NCBI GenBank assembly: GCA_012270135.1 | Contig: JAAXIW010000293.1 | Span: forward strand, 1-11,438 | From: Brevundimonas sp. | Lineage (GTDB): Bacteria > Pseudomonadota > Alphaproteobacteria > Caulobacterales > Caulobacteraceae | Direction of reading: 5' to 3' | DNA length: 11,438 nt | In this document: in pieces, positions 1-6,999 of the stretch | How positions within the stretch are numbered: position 1 is the stretch's first letter | Layout: every line of letters begins with the position of its first letter | The notes under the pieces: model-generated | Told to the model about the DNA's origin: nothing | The model's input: the letters and a program-made list of their open reading frames with translations, nothing else | The model's database searches: none | Made by a program: the position numbers and the translations under genes

Positions 1-452
1 TCCGCCGCGCCGATGACCTTCGGCTCGATTACCATCATCCCGCGCAGGATCAACAGACCGGGTACGGCAAGGAAGCCGAGGATCGCCAGCCACCAGATGT
101 GCCAGACCATCGCGAAGGCGAAAGCGAAGGCCGCGCCCGCGATCAGGAGACCGTGCGCAGTGTTCTCCGGCATGTCGATGTCGTCATAGCGCTCCGGCGC
201 CTTCCAGGGATCTTCCCCCCGCTTAGCCTCCCCCCAATCGTCGCGCGCGACGACATGCGGGATGCGCGGAAACGTCCATTCGGGCGCCGGGGCGGGCGTC
301 GACCATTCCAGCGTCGCCCCGTTCCACGGGTCGCCTCCCGGGACGGCCGCCGCGAGGTCGACCTCTAACTCCCCGGCCGCTACCGGCTCGACGGCGCCCT
401 CCGCGGCGCCCTCAAATCCGCCCCCGGGGTGGTCCTTCTGGAGGATGCCTAG
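1..452 (-). pseudogene. cyoB: C-terminal fragment of cytochrome bo3-type ubiquinol oxidase subunit I (CyoB)
   Basis: Read leftward from about 332, the frame encodes a recognisable CyoB C-terminus: DPWNGATLEW, then a proline-rich link, RDDWGEAKRGEDPW, RYDDIDMPEN, and a membrane helix with AMVWHIWWLAILGF. This resembles the final ~110 residues of E. coli CyoB, which end in a similar helix (AMIWHIWWLAIVGF). In the full enzyme, subunit I carries the haems and CuB and reduces oxygen with quinol electrons in the inner membrane. The haem and copper-binding core (about 550 residues) is missing: upstream the frame is open but acidic and low in complexity, has no ATG, GTG or TTG, and runs into the end of the SPOUT methyltransferase gene. 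The 3' end lies beyond the left edge. It is most likely a degraded remnant; a frameshift, misassembly or rearrangement are alternatives. Family identity is good; gene status is uncertain. Confidence 0.62.
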
Positions 453-1246
453 GCCTGATCCGTCACAGCATAGACCATGATCCCCGTGGCGATGGCCAGG
501 TTCAGGCTGTCGGCCCGCCCTCGCATCGGGATCTTGACGTTGACGTCGCAGGCGGCCGCCAGTTCGTCCGTCAGCCCGGCCTGCTCATTGCCCATCAGGA
601 TCAGGGCCGGGCGCTGGATGTCCGCCTCGCGATATCCCACCGAGGCGTCCAGCCGGGTGCCGATCACGCTCCCCGGCCAGCCCTGTCGCCAGGCCAGGAA
701 CTCGGCCGCCGAGGCCCGGGCGATGGCCACCGCGAACACCGACCCCATGGTCGCCCGGACCGCCTCGACCGAATACGGGTCCACGCAGTCCCCGATCAGC
801 ACCACCCCGCCGCACCCCGCCGCGTCCGCCGTGCGGATGATGGTCCCCAGATTGCCCGGGTCCCTGACCTGCTCCAGCGCCACCCAGCAGGGCGCGCTCT
901 CGGGCCGGATCGAGCCCAGCGGCGTATAGACCTGCTCGAACACCCCCAGCACCGTCTGCGGATTGTCCCGCCGGCTGATCTTCTCAAGGATCGCCCGGGT
1001 CACCACGACCACCTCGCCCCCGGCCGCCCGGGTCGCCGCCTTGGCCCGTGCCCCCAGCAGGTGCGGCCGCGCCGCCTCTCCGACCAGCAGCAGCTGCGGC
1101 GCCCGGGCCTGATCCAGCGCCTCGCCGATGAATTTCAGCCCCTCGGCAAGGAACCGCCCCGTCGCCTCCCGCTCCTTGCGCATGTGCAGGGCCCGCACGG
1201 CCTTGACCGTGTCATTGGTCAGCGAGGTGATCAGCCGGTCCGCCAT
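449..1246 (-). CDS. TrmH/SpoU-family (SPOUT) RNA methyltransferase
   Basis: A 265-residue protein expected to methylate a ribose 2'-OH in rRNA or tRNA using SAM, in the cytoplasm. Residues 1-105 look like the SpoU substrate-binding domain (RFLAEG near 31-36). The SPOUT knot follows with all three motifs: motif 1 RDPGNLGTIIRTAD (128-141, Asn132, Arg138), motif 2 ILMGNEQAG (216-224, Glu221) and motif 3 IPMRGRADSLN (239-249, Asn249). ATG at 1246 is preferred because GGTGGAG lies 6 bases upstream and the start overlaps the stop of the preceding methyltransferase gene (TGATG), which suggests translational coupling. An in-frame GTG at 1258 would add four residues but would consume that ribosome binding site. 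Length is normal for the family. The exact target nucleotide cannot be read from the sequence. Confidence 0.93.
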   Translation of the reverse strand: MADRLITSLTNDTVKAVRALHMRKEREATGRFLAEGLKFIGEALDQARAPQLLLVGEAARPHLLGARAKAATRAAGGEVVVVTRAILEKISRRDNPQTVLGVFEQVYTPLGSIRPESAPCWVALEQVRDPGNLGTIIRTADAAGCGGVVLIGDCVDPYSVEAVRATMGSVFAVAIARASAAEFLAWRQGWPGSVIGTRLDASVGYREADIQRPALILMGNEQAGLTDELAAACDVNVKIPMRGRADSLNLAIATGIMVYAVTDQA

Positions 1247-2136
1247 CAGGCGCTCCACCGGGCGAAGAAGCTCAGCCCGATGGCCCGCCCGTCCGGCCCG
1301 TCCTCGGCCAGGGCCAGCTCGCCCCAGTCGACCACCCCGCCCCGGTCATGCGTCGCCTCGGCCATCAGATGCGCCAGCGACAGCCCCGAGATCCGCGCCG
1401 CATACGCATTCAGCAGCAGGAAGGAGGCGTCGTCCGACAACAGGGCGGCGCAGTCCTTGAGCAGCCCCGGCAGATCCTCGAACAGCCGCCACACCTCGCC
1501 CGTCGGCCCACGCCCGTATTTCGGCGGATCGAGGATGATCCCGTCGTATTTCGACCCCCGCCTGACCTCCCGCGCCGCGTACTTCCGCGCGTCCTCGACG
1601 ATCCAGCGCACCGGTCGGTCCGCCAGCCCGGACAGCTCTGCATTCTCTCGCGCCCAGGCCACCGACTTCTTGGAGGCGTCGACATGAGTGACCTCCGCCC
1701 CCGCCGCCGCGCAGGCGAGACTGGCCACGCCGGTGTAGCCGAAGAGGTTCAGGATGCGGGGCTTCCGCAGCCGCCGCACCCGGCCGTCGAGCCAGTCCCA
1801 GTTGGCTGCCTGCTCGGGGAAGAAGGCCAGGTGCCGGAAAGGCGTGAACCGGCTGGTGAAGCGGACGTCGCGCCACGCCAGCGGAAAGCTCTCGACCGAT
1901 CTGCCCGCGAAGCGCCACCGCCCGCTCTCGTCCTCGTCGGTCGGATCGAACACCGCGTCGGCCGCATCGAAGGCCGCCGGGTCGCGCGGGGACCAAAAGC
2001 ATTGCGGCTCCGGCCGCACGACCGTGTACGGCCCATAGCGCTCGAGCTTCTTGCCATCGCCGCTGTCCAGCAGGGCGTAGTCCGGCCAGGCGCGGGTGAC
2101 GAGGGTCTCAGGCGACGGGTTGAGGCGCGGCGGCAT
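1246..2136 (-). CDS. Class I SAM-dependent methyltransferase, RlmI/RlmK-like
   Basis: A 296-residue protein with a Rossmann methyltransferase domain: SAM-binding motif I NLFGYTGVASL (130-140), acidic motif II VDASKK (152-157), EDARKY (181-186) and catalytic motif IV DPPKYGRG (203-210). The arrangement matches the SAM-dependent methyltransferase family that includes the 23S rRNA cytosine methyltransferase RlmI. This protein is about 100 residues shorter than E. coli RlmI and no PUA domain is evident, so the substrate is only inferred to be rRNA. ATG at 2136 was chosen because similarity-like sequence begins there (TLVTRAWPDYALLDSGDG). The open frame continues to 2340, but that stretch is Arg/Pro-rich and antisense-like inside the glycosyltransferase gene. 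The start lies 29 bases inside the upstream gene, and the stop overlaps the next start (TGATG). The ribosome binding site is weak, consistent with coupled translation. Confidence 0.9.
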   Translation of the reverse strand: MPPRLNPSPETLVTRAWPDYALLDSGDGKKLERYGPYTVVRPEPQCFWSPRDPAAFDAADAVFDPTDEDESGRWRFAGRSVESFPLAWRDVRFTSRFTPFRHLAFFPEQAANWDWLDGRVRRLRKPRILNLFGYTGVASLACAAAGAEVTHVDASKKSVAWARENAELSGLADRPVRWIVEDARKYAAREVRRGSKYDGIILDPPKYGRGPTGEVWRLFEDLPGLLKDCAALLSDDASFLLLNAYAARISGLSLAHLMAEATHDRGGVVDWGELALAEDGPDGRAIGLSFFARWSA

Positions 2137-3610
2137 GGCCCGCTGATAGGCGGTTCGGCGCCGTTTCGTCCAGCGCGGCGTAGGCGGACACGGGTTCGGT
2201 CGCCGTCGAAGGCGCGTCCCGTCGGTGGCGCGTCTTGTCCCAGGCGAACGGTTCGCGCACCAGCCGCCACACCGCATGGGCGGCGGCGAGGCTCTGCAGG
2301 GCCCAGTAGGCGGGAGCGGCGAGCATGTCTGTCGGGCCATAGCGCACGCCGGCCCGCCGGGCGCCGATGGCGCAGGACAGCCAGGCCGACGTAGCGCCCA
2401 GGGTCAGGACGCCGAGCGCCAGGGTCGGCGTCTGGGGGGGCAGGCCGGCCACGGCGGCCACCATCACGGTCGCCGCCACCCAGGCCAGCGATGGTCCGTG
2501 CACTATCGCCGAGACGATGCCCGCGCCGACCGTCACCGTCAGGGCGAAGGCCCCTCGCAGGCCCAGCCGCCAGGGCCGCCGCGTGTGCACCCCCCAGGTT
2601 TGCATATAGCCCTTCAGCCATCGCGTCCGCTGAGGCAGCCAGTCGGACAGGTCGCCCGGCGGCGTCTCCCATGTCGGGCGGCTCATGACTCCGAGACGCC
2701 AGCCGCGGGCCCACAGGCGAAAACCCAGATCGGCGTCCTCGGTAACGTTGAAGGCGTCCCAGCCGCCGACATCGCGCAGCACATCGACGCGGAAGTGGTT
2801 GCTCGTTCCCCCCAGCGGAAACGGCAGGCCGAGCCGGGCCATGCCGGGCAGGGTCGTTTCGAACAGGCTGGCGTACTCGGCCGCGAATTGGCGGTCCAGG
2901 AAAGGAGAAGGGTTGACCGCGGGATGCATGCGCCGGATGCGCAGCGGGGCTTGCAAGCACGCCAGGTTTCCGCCGGCGTCGGCCGCGAAGCGGGCAGCGG
3001 ACTCGCGCAGCTGGAGCGGATCGGGCTCGTCCTCGGCGTCGTAGACCGTCAACAGGTCGCCGGTCACATCGGGCAGGGCGCAAGTCAGGGCGCGGGGCTT
3101 GGTCTGCGGCTGGCCCGGCGGGGCTATGAAGATCTTGAGCCAGTCGGGTTTCCGCGCCGCCCGCGCCGCGGCGATGGTCGAGGTGTCGTGCGGCTCCAGG
3201 ATCAGCAGTCCCTGCAAGCGGTCCTGCGGATAGTCGATGCGCGCCAGCCGTTGGACCAGTTGGTCCATCACCTCGGCTTCATCGTGGAGCGCGACCAGCA
3301 CCGTATAGGGCGGCAGGTCGCATTCGGTCGCGTCGACCCGTGCGAGGGTGGCTCGCGCGCTGAGGATCACCAGCGCCATGCGCCAGCTGGACACGGCCAG
3401 GAAGGTCGCAGCCGCTCCGGCCACGAGCAGAGGCGCGATCAGGTCCGGGCGCATCCAGACCATCCAGCCGGCTGCCGCGAGCCCGCCAGCGATGACCAGC
3501 CATTGGAACCGGGACAGGCCGCGTCGACCCGCACTGTCGGCCCATGGTGGTCCGTGGTGCGCGGCTGTGCGCTCCCGATTTCGAAGATCGCCGATCCCCG
3601 CTCTTCCCAT
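2108..3610 (-). CDS. Membrane glycosyltransferase, family 2 (processive type)
   Basis: A 500-residue membrane protein expected to transfer sugar from a nucleotide-sugar at the cytoplasmic face of the inner membrane, probably for an exported polysaccharide or glycan. Two N-terminal hydrophobic segments (about 36-53 and 57-84) precede the GT-A domain, which begins at PYTVLVALHDEAEV (101-114). The Asp-rich nucleotide-sugar site is VYDAEDEPDP (189-198), followed by the acceptor/catalytic motif NVTEDADLGFRLW (288-300) and QRTRW (327-331), the QxxRW signature of processive GT2 enzymes. Several membrane spans follow (about 352-450), then WDKTRH and a poorly conserved Pro/Ala-rich tail. Two methyltransferase genes lie downstream with overlapping ends, so the three may share a transcript. 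No other polysaccharide genes are nearby, so the product is unknown. ATG at 3610 has no strong ribosome binding site; the first ~30 residues may be over-called. Confidence 0.88.
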   Translation of the reverse strand: MGRAGIGDLRNRERTAAHHGPPWADSAGRRGLSRFQWLVIAGGLAAAGWMVWMRPDLIAPLLVAGAAATFLAVSSWRMALVILSARATLARVDATECDLPPYTVLVALHDEAEVMDQLVQRLARIDYPQDRLQGLLILEPHDTSTIAAARAARKPDWLKIFIAPPGQPQTKPRALTCALPDVTGDLLTVYDAEDEPDPLQLRESAARFAADAGGNLACLQAPLRIRRMHPAVNPSPFLDRQFAAEYASLFETTLPGMARLGLPFPLGGTSNHFRVDVLRDVGGWDAFNVTEDADLGFRLWARGWRLGVMSRPTWETPPGDLSDWLPQRTRWLKGYMQTWGVHTRRPWRLGLRGAFALTVTVGAGIVSAIVHGPSLAWVAATVMVAAVAGLPPQTPTLALGVLTLGATSAWLSCAIGARRAGVRYGPTDMLAAPAYWALQSLAAAHAVWRLVREPFAWDKTRHRRDAPSTATEPVSAYAALDETAPNRLSAGHAAAPQPVA

Positions 3611-3619
3611 TCAGAATGG
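3607..3619. promoter_or_regulatory. 13-bp perfect inverted repeat at the glycosyltransferase start
   Basis: CCATTCAGAATGG is a perfect 6-bp inverted repeat around a single A. It overlaps the ATG of the glycosyltransferase gene and lies about 90 bases upstream of the tetR start. Its size and position fit an operator for a dimeric regulator such as the adjacent TetR protein, but nothing in the sequence proves binding, and a 13-bp palindrome can occur by chance. Confidence 0.25.
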
Positions 3620-3624
3620 TTAAC

Positions 3625-3656
3625 GCGCCGATTCGCGGGCCGCAAGCGATTGGCGC
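3625..3656. promoter_or_regulatory. Imperfect inverted repeat between glycosyltransferase and tetR genes
   Basis: GCGCCGATT and GATTGGCGC form an inverted repeat with 7 of 9 positions matching, separated by 14 bases, in the 98-bp divergent spacer (3611-3708). It is a second candidate operator for the TetR regulator or a promoter-proximal element. No convincing -35/-10 pair, cobalamin riboswitch or other leader element was seen in this spacer. Confidence 0.2.
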
Positions 3657-3708
3657 GAGGCGGCGAATGCCGCTATTCAAGGTTCCGCAGCACGGAGTGT
3701 CGACCTAG

Positions 3709-4341
3709 GTGACCGCCCCCGCAGTCCTCAATCCAAAATCCCGGCGCAAGCCCAAGGGCGAAGGGCACGCCCGACGCGCCGAGATTCTGGCCGCCGCCGA
3801 ACGAATTTTCGTCGAGCACGGCTACGAGGGCGCGACGATCCGAAAGATCGCTGACGAGGTCGGCCTGTCCTCAACGGCGCTCTACATGCATTTCGCCGAG
3901 AAGGGCGAGATCCTCCATGAGATCTGCCGCCAGGCCTTCGCCGCCTTGCTCGAGTTGAATCGGGGCGTCGTCGCCGAGCCGGGAGGTCCGGAGCAGCGGC
4001 TGCGCCGCATGCTGCGAGCTTACGTCGACTTCGGCTTCGCCAATCCCAACGCCTATCGGCTGATCTATATGACCCGGCCGGTAGAGCTTCGGCACGGGGC
4101 CTTGTCGGCGGCACAGGAGATGGGGGCGTCCCTTTACCGGTCGTTCGAAGAGGTGGTCGAGGACGCCGAGCGTGAGGGCCTGCTGCGCAGCGATGCCCGC
4201 ACCACCGCCCAAGCCCTGTGGGCGGGCTGCCACGGCGTGGTCTCCCTGATGATTACCAAGCCCTATTTCGACTGGGTTGAGCGCGAAGCTCTGGTGAGCA
4301 CGCTGCTGGACGGGCTCTTCGCCGGCCTGATGAGGCCGTGA
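3709..4341 (+). CDS. TetR/AcrR-family transcriptional regulator
   Basis: A 210-residue regulator. The N-terminal TetR DNA-binding domain spans about 20-66, with its helix-turn-helix at TIRKIADEVGLSSTALYMHF (43-62). The rest is the helical ligand-binding and dimer domain; WAGCHGVVSL (171-180) resembles the WHG-type TetR C-terminal domain. The start is GTG at 3709, with GGAG 11 bases upstream, a rather long spacing; no better start exists because the frame is closed upstream. The stop overlaps the start of the binding-protein gene (GTGA), so the regulator is translated together with the importer and probably represses its own operon, perhaps also the divergent glycosyltransferase. The ligand is unknown. 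The family call is firm; the regulatory target is inferred from position. Confidence 0.93.
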   Translation: MTAPAVLNPKSRRKPKGEGHARRAEILAAAERIFVEHGYEGATIRKIADEVGLSSTALYMHFAEKGEILHEICRQAFAALLELNRGVVAEPGGPEQRLRRMLRAYVDFGFANPNAYRLIYMTRPVELRHGALSAAQEMGASLYRSFEEVVEDAEREGLLRSDARTTAQALWAGCHGVVSLMITKPYFDWVEREALVSTLLDGLFAGLMRP

Positions 4342-5144
4342 GAATCCCGGCTGCGGTGTTGACGCTGGCCCTGACCTTGACCGGAACATCGGCCGGAGCG
4401 ATCGAGAGTCGGCCGCTGCGGGTGATGTCACTGGACCAGTGCGGCGATCAGTATGCGCTGGCGCTCGCGCCTGAAGCCGAACTGGCCCTGTCGCCCCGCG
4501 CCGACGACCCGGACTCCTGGATGCGGGAGGCGGCGGCGGGTCATAGACGGGTTCGGCCGACACTCGAGGCCGCGATCGGATTTCAACCCGATGTCGTGAT
4601 CCGCTACTGGGGTGGAGACGCCCGGCTGCTCGCACGGCTTGAACAGGGCGACGTCCGCGTCGTCAACATCGCGGACGCTACGAACTTCGACGGGATCCGC
4701 CGGAATATCCGGACCGCCGCCTCCATGCTCGATGTCTCGCCGCGCGGGGAGGCCCTGATCGCCCGCATGGACGCGCGCCTGAGCGAGGCCGCGCCTGCAC
4801 GCGTCGTACGGCAACGCCCTGCTCTGTATCTGACCGCCGGCGGCTTCACGGCGGGGCGCGGCACCCTGGTCGACGCCATCCTCGGCGCCGCGGGCCTGAC
4901 CAACCTGGTCACCAATACGGGGTTCGGACCGGTTAGCGTCGAGCGCATCGTCCGGTGGCGGCCGGCGCGGTTCGTGCTGGGCTTCTTCGACCAGTCGCGC
5001 GGCGACTGGCGCGGTGCCGGCCGGCACCCGGCGTTGCGCGCGGCGGCCCAAGGCCGGGTTGCGGCCCGTCTTCCGTCGGCCAGCCTGACCTGCCCCGCCT
5101 GGTTTGCGGCGGATGCGGCGGCGATGCTGAAGACCGCCGGATGA
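4338..5144 (+). CDS. Periplasmic substrate-binding protein of a BtuF/FecB-type ABC importer
   Basis: A 268-residue exported protein expected to capture a metal chelate (cobalamin, haem or iron-siderophore class) in the periplasm and hand it to the permease encoded next. The N-terminus looks like a Sec signal peptide with a hydrophobic stretch at about 4-18 and probable cleavage after SAGA (21). No lipobox cysteine is present, so it is likely soluble. The mature part follows the helical-backbone metal-receptor pattern: RVMSLDQCGDQYALAL (28-43), then PTLEAAIGFQPDVVIRY (74-90), and a second lobe from about 160. The start is GTG at 4338, sharing bases with the tetR stop (GTGA); the stop shares bases with the permease start (ATGA). 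No ligand-defining motif was recognised, so the substrate stays open. Confidence 0.85.
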   Translation: MRIPAAVLTLALTLTGTSAGAIESRPLRVMSLDQCGDQYALALAPEAELALSPRADDPDSWMREAAAGHRRVRPTLEAAIGFQPDVVIRYWGGDARLLARLEQGDVRVVNIADATNFDGIRRNIRTAASMLDVSPRGEALIARMDARLSEAAPARVVRQRPALYLTAGGFTAGRGTLVDAILGAAGLTNLVTNTGFGPVSVERIVRWRPARFVLGFFDQSRGDWRGAGRHPALRAAAQGRVAARLPSASLTCPAWFAADAAAMLKTAG

Positions 5145-6136
5145 GAGGCGGCCGGCCGGGGCGGCTGACCCCCATCTTGGTGGCGCTGATCGCGGTGGCG
5201 ACGCTGGCAGCCGTGCTCTTCGGCGAGACTGTCTTCAGCGCAGCGCAGCTGAGCCAGGCCTTCATGGATCTGACCTCCGGGCCGGCGGAAGTGCTGTGGA
5301 CGGTGCGGGCACCCCGGGCGATGACGGCGCTGATCGTCGGGGCGGCGCTGGGCCTCTCCGGCGCGGTCATGCAGGGTTTGCTCCGCAATCCACTGGCGGA
5401 TCCCGGGGTGCTGGGCGTCTCGGCGCTGGCGGCGCTGGGCGCGGCGGCTGCCATCGTGCTCGGCTGGGCGGCGCTGCCGGGCGCGGTCGAGGTTTCCGCC
5501 CTCGCCGGAGCCGGGCTTGCTGGCGGCTTGCTGGTGCTGTTCTCGGCGCGGGTGCGCTCGCCCGAGGCCCTGATCCTGTTCGGCGTGGCGGTGTCCAGTT
5601 TCGCCGGCGCGGCGACGGCGCTGATCTTCAATCTGTCGCCGTCCCCGATCGCCACCGCCGAGGTGATGAACTGGCTGCTGGGTTCGGTGCAGAACCGCAG
5701 CTGGACGGATGTGGCCTGGGTGACCCCGGCGGTGCTGGCCTCGGCGGCGCTGGCCGCCTTCGCCGCGCCAGGGCTGCGCATGCTGAGCCTCGGCGAGGAG
5801 ACGGCGCGGACGTCCGGCCTGCCCATGGCGCGGCTGCGGCTGCTGGCCCTGCTGGCTACGGCGGTTGCGGCCGGAGCCGCCGTGGCGGTGGCCGGAGTAA
5901 TCGGCTTCGTCGGTCTTGCGGCGCCCCATCTGGTGCGGGCGGCCGTTCGAGGCGATCCCGCCCGCCTGCTTCTGCCGTCAGCTCTGGCCGGAGGGTTGAT
6001 GCTGGTCGCCGCGGACCTGCTGGCGAGGCTGACGCCGACCGATCAGGAGCTGAAGCTGGGCGTGTTCACCGCCCTCGTCGGGGCGCCCCTGTTCGCCCTG
6101 ATCGCCTGGCGTGCGGCGCGGGAGTGGCGGCTGTGA
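5141..6136 (+). CDS. FecCD/BtuC-family ABC transporter permease
   Basis: A 331-residue inner-membrane permease with about ten predicted hydrophobic spans, the usual size of the FecCD/BtuC family, which forms a homodimeric channel for vitamin B12, haem or iron-siderophores. Family signatures are RAPRAMTALIVGAALGLSG (56-74), MQGLLRNPLADPGVLG (77-92) and GFVGLAAPHLVR (255-266). LKLGVFTALVGAPLFALI (305-322) closes the protein. ATG at 5141 overlaps the binding-protein stop (ATGA). The frame stays open further upstream, but that part is antisense-like and lies inside the preceding gene, so it was not used. The stop (6134-6136) overlaps the ATPase start (GTGA). Only one permease gene is present, as expected for a homodimeric importer. 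Confidence 0.93.
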   Translation: MRGGRPGRLTPILVALIAVATLAAVLFGETVFSAAQLSQAFMDLTSGPAEVLWTVRAPRAMTALIVGAALGLSGAVMQGLLRNPLADPGVLGVSALAALGAAAAIVLGWAALPGAVEVSALAGAGLAGGLLVLFSARVRSPEALILFGVAVSSFAGAATALIFNLSPSPIATAEVMNWLLGSVQNRSWTDVAWVTPAVLASAALAAFAAPGLRMLSLGEETARTSGLPMARLRLLALLATAVAAGAAVAVAGVIGFVGLAAPHLVRAAVRGDPARLLLPSALAGGLMLVAADLLARLTPTDQELKLGVFTALVGAPLFALIAWRAAREWRL

Positions 6137-6999
6137 CGCCCTTCCTGACGATGTGGGACGCCGACGCGCGGCTGGGCCGAGCCAGGGTGCTGAATGGCGC
6201 CGACTTGCAGGTCGACGCAGGCGAGTTCGTCGCCCTCGTCGGGCCCAACGGGGCCGGCAAGTCCAGCGTGATCCGGGCCTTCGCCGGTCTGCTGCCTCTG
6301 AGCGGCGGCGTGGCCCGGCTCGGGGGCGACGACGTCGCAACGCTGTCGCCCCGTGAGCGGGCGGCGCGGGCGGCCTATCTGCCGCAGGAGCGGCGCATCG
6401 CCTGGAACCTGCCGGCGATCGAGGTGGCGGCGCTGGGCGCGCCCTTCCTCGCCGCCGAAGACGCGATGGAGCGGGCGCGGCGGGCGCTGGTCGAGGTCGA
6501 GGCGGAGCATCTGGCGGACCGTGGCGTGGCCGAGATGTCCGGGGGAGAGCGGGCCAGGGTGTTGCTGGCGCGGGCGATGGCCACGGGCGCGGCGGCGCTG
6601 ATGCTCGACGAACCGATCGCGGGACTCGATCCGGAGGCCCAGTTGATGGTGCTGGAACGGCTGCGGGCGCGAGCCGATGCGGGGCAGGCGGTGCTGGCCA
6701 GCCTGCACGACCTGCCGCTGGCGGCGCGGTTCGCACATCGGGTGGCCGTTCTGGACCATGGCTCCGTGGCGGCGGATGGCGCCCCGATCGAGGCTCTCAC
6801 GTCCGAGATCCTGCAGCGGGTGTTCGGCCTGGCGGCGCGGTGGGTCGAGGGGCCGGACGGGCCGCAATTGTACGCCGGGGGGGGGGCGCCGGCCCCGCCG
6901 GGCGCGGAGGGCAGCGGGCCGGTCGCGACGCTGACCCCGCGGCGCAGGTCGTCGGACAGGGTCAGGGGGGCCGATCCGCCGTTCAGCCGCGCCTTGTAG
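6133..6999 (+). CDS. ABC transporter ATP-binding protein (BtuD/FecE type)
   Basis: The cytoplasmic ATPase of the importer encoded upstream; the frame gives 288 residues. All nucleotide-binding motifs are present: Walker A GPNGAGKSS (37-45), Q-loop YLPQ (Gln85), signature MSGGE (135-139), Walker B ALMLDEP (155-161, Glu160) and H-loop His192 (SLHD). The start is GTG at 6133, nested in the permease stop (GTGA). The conserved domain ends near residue 247. After that the frame crosses a run of ten G bases (6877-6886) and the last ~40 residues are Pro/Arg-rich and overlap the convergent transglycosylase gene. If the run had nine G bases, the protein would end near 6934 with about 266 residues, closer to family length. 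The C-terminus is therefore uncertain; the function is not. Confidence 0.92.
   Translation: MTPFLTMWDADARLGRARVLNGADLQVDAGEFVALVGPNGAGKSSVIRAFAGLLPLSGGVARLGGDDVATLSPRERAARAAYLPQERRIAWNLPAIEVAALGAPFLAAEDAMERARRALVEVEAEHLADRGVAEMSGGERARVLLARAMATGAAALMLDEPIAGLDPEAQLMVLERLRARADAGQAVLASLHDLPLAARFAHRVAVLDHGSVAADGAPIEALTSEILQRVFGLAARWVEGPDGPQLYAGGGAPAPPGAEGSGPVATLTPRRRSSDRVRGADPPFSRAL

Noticed and set aside
99..480. Two plus-strand small open frames at the left end
   Set aside because: Arg/Pro-rich shadows of the CyoB-like minus frame and of the methyltransferase end; no ribosome binding site.
3611..3708. Possible cobalamin riboswitch ahead of the importer operon
   Set aside because: The spacer is only 98 bases and I see no B12-box-like element; far too short for the aptamer plus leader.
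2225..3712. Long plus-strand open frame of 495 codons opposite the glycosyltransferase gene
   Set aside because: Arg/Gly/Gln-rich antisense frame typical of ~70% GC DNA. The minus-strand frame carries all GT2 motifs.
4955..5140. N-terminal extension of the permease frame
   Set aside because: The added residues are antisense-like and overlap the end of the binding-protein gene. ATG at 5141 in the ATGA overlap fits family length.
4604..5929. Minus-strand open frame of 441 codons opposite the binding protein and permease genes
   Set aside because: Composition is Arg/Gln/Gly-rich and there are no domain signatures; the plus strand holds two recognisable transporter genes.
5296..6132. Upstream extension of the ABC ATPase frame, starting at 5296
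   Set aside because: It is an out-of-frame shadow of the permease gene. The GTG at 6133 gives a normal N-terminus just before the ABC domain.
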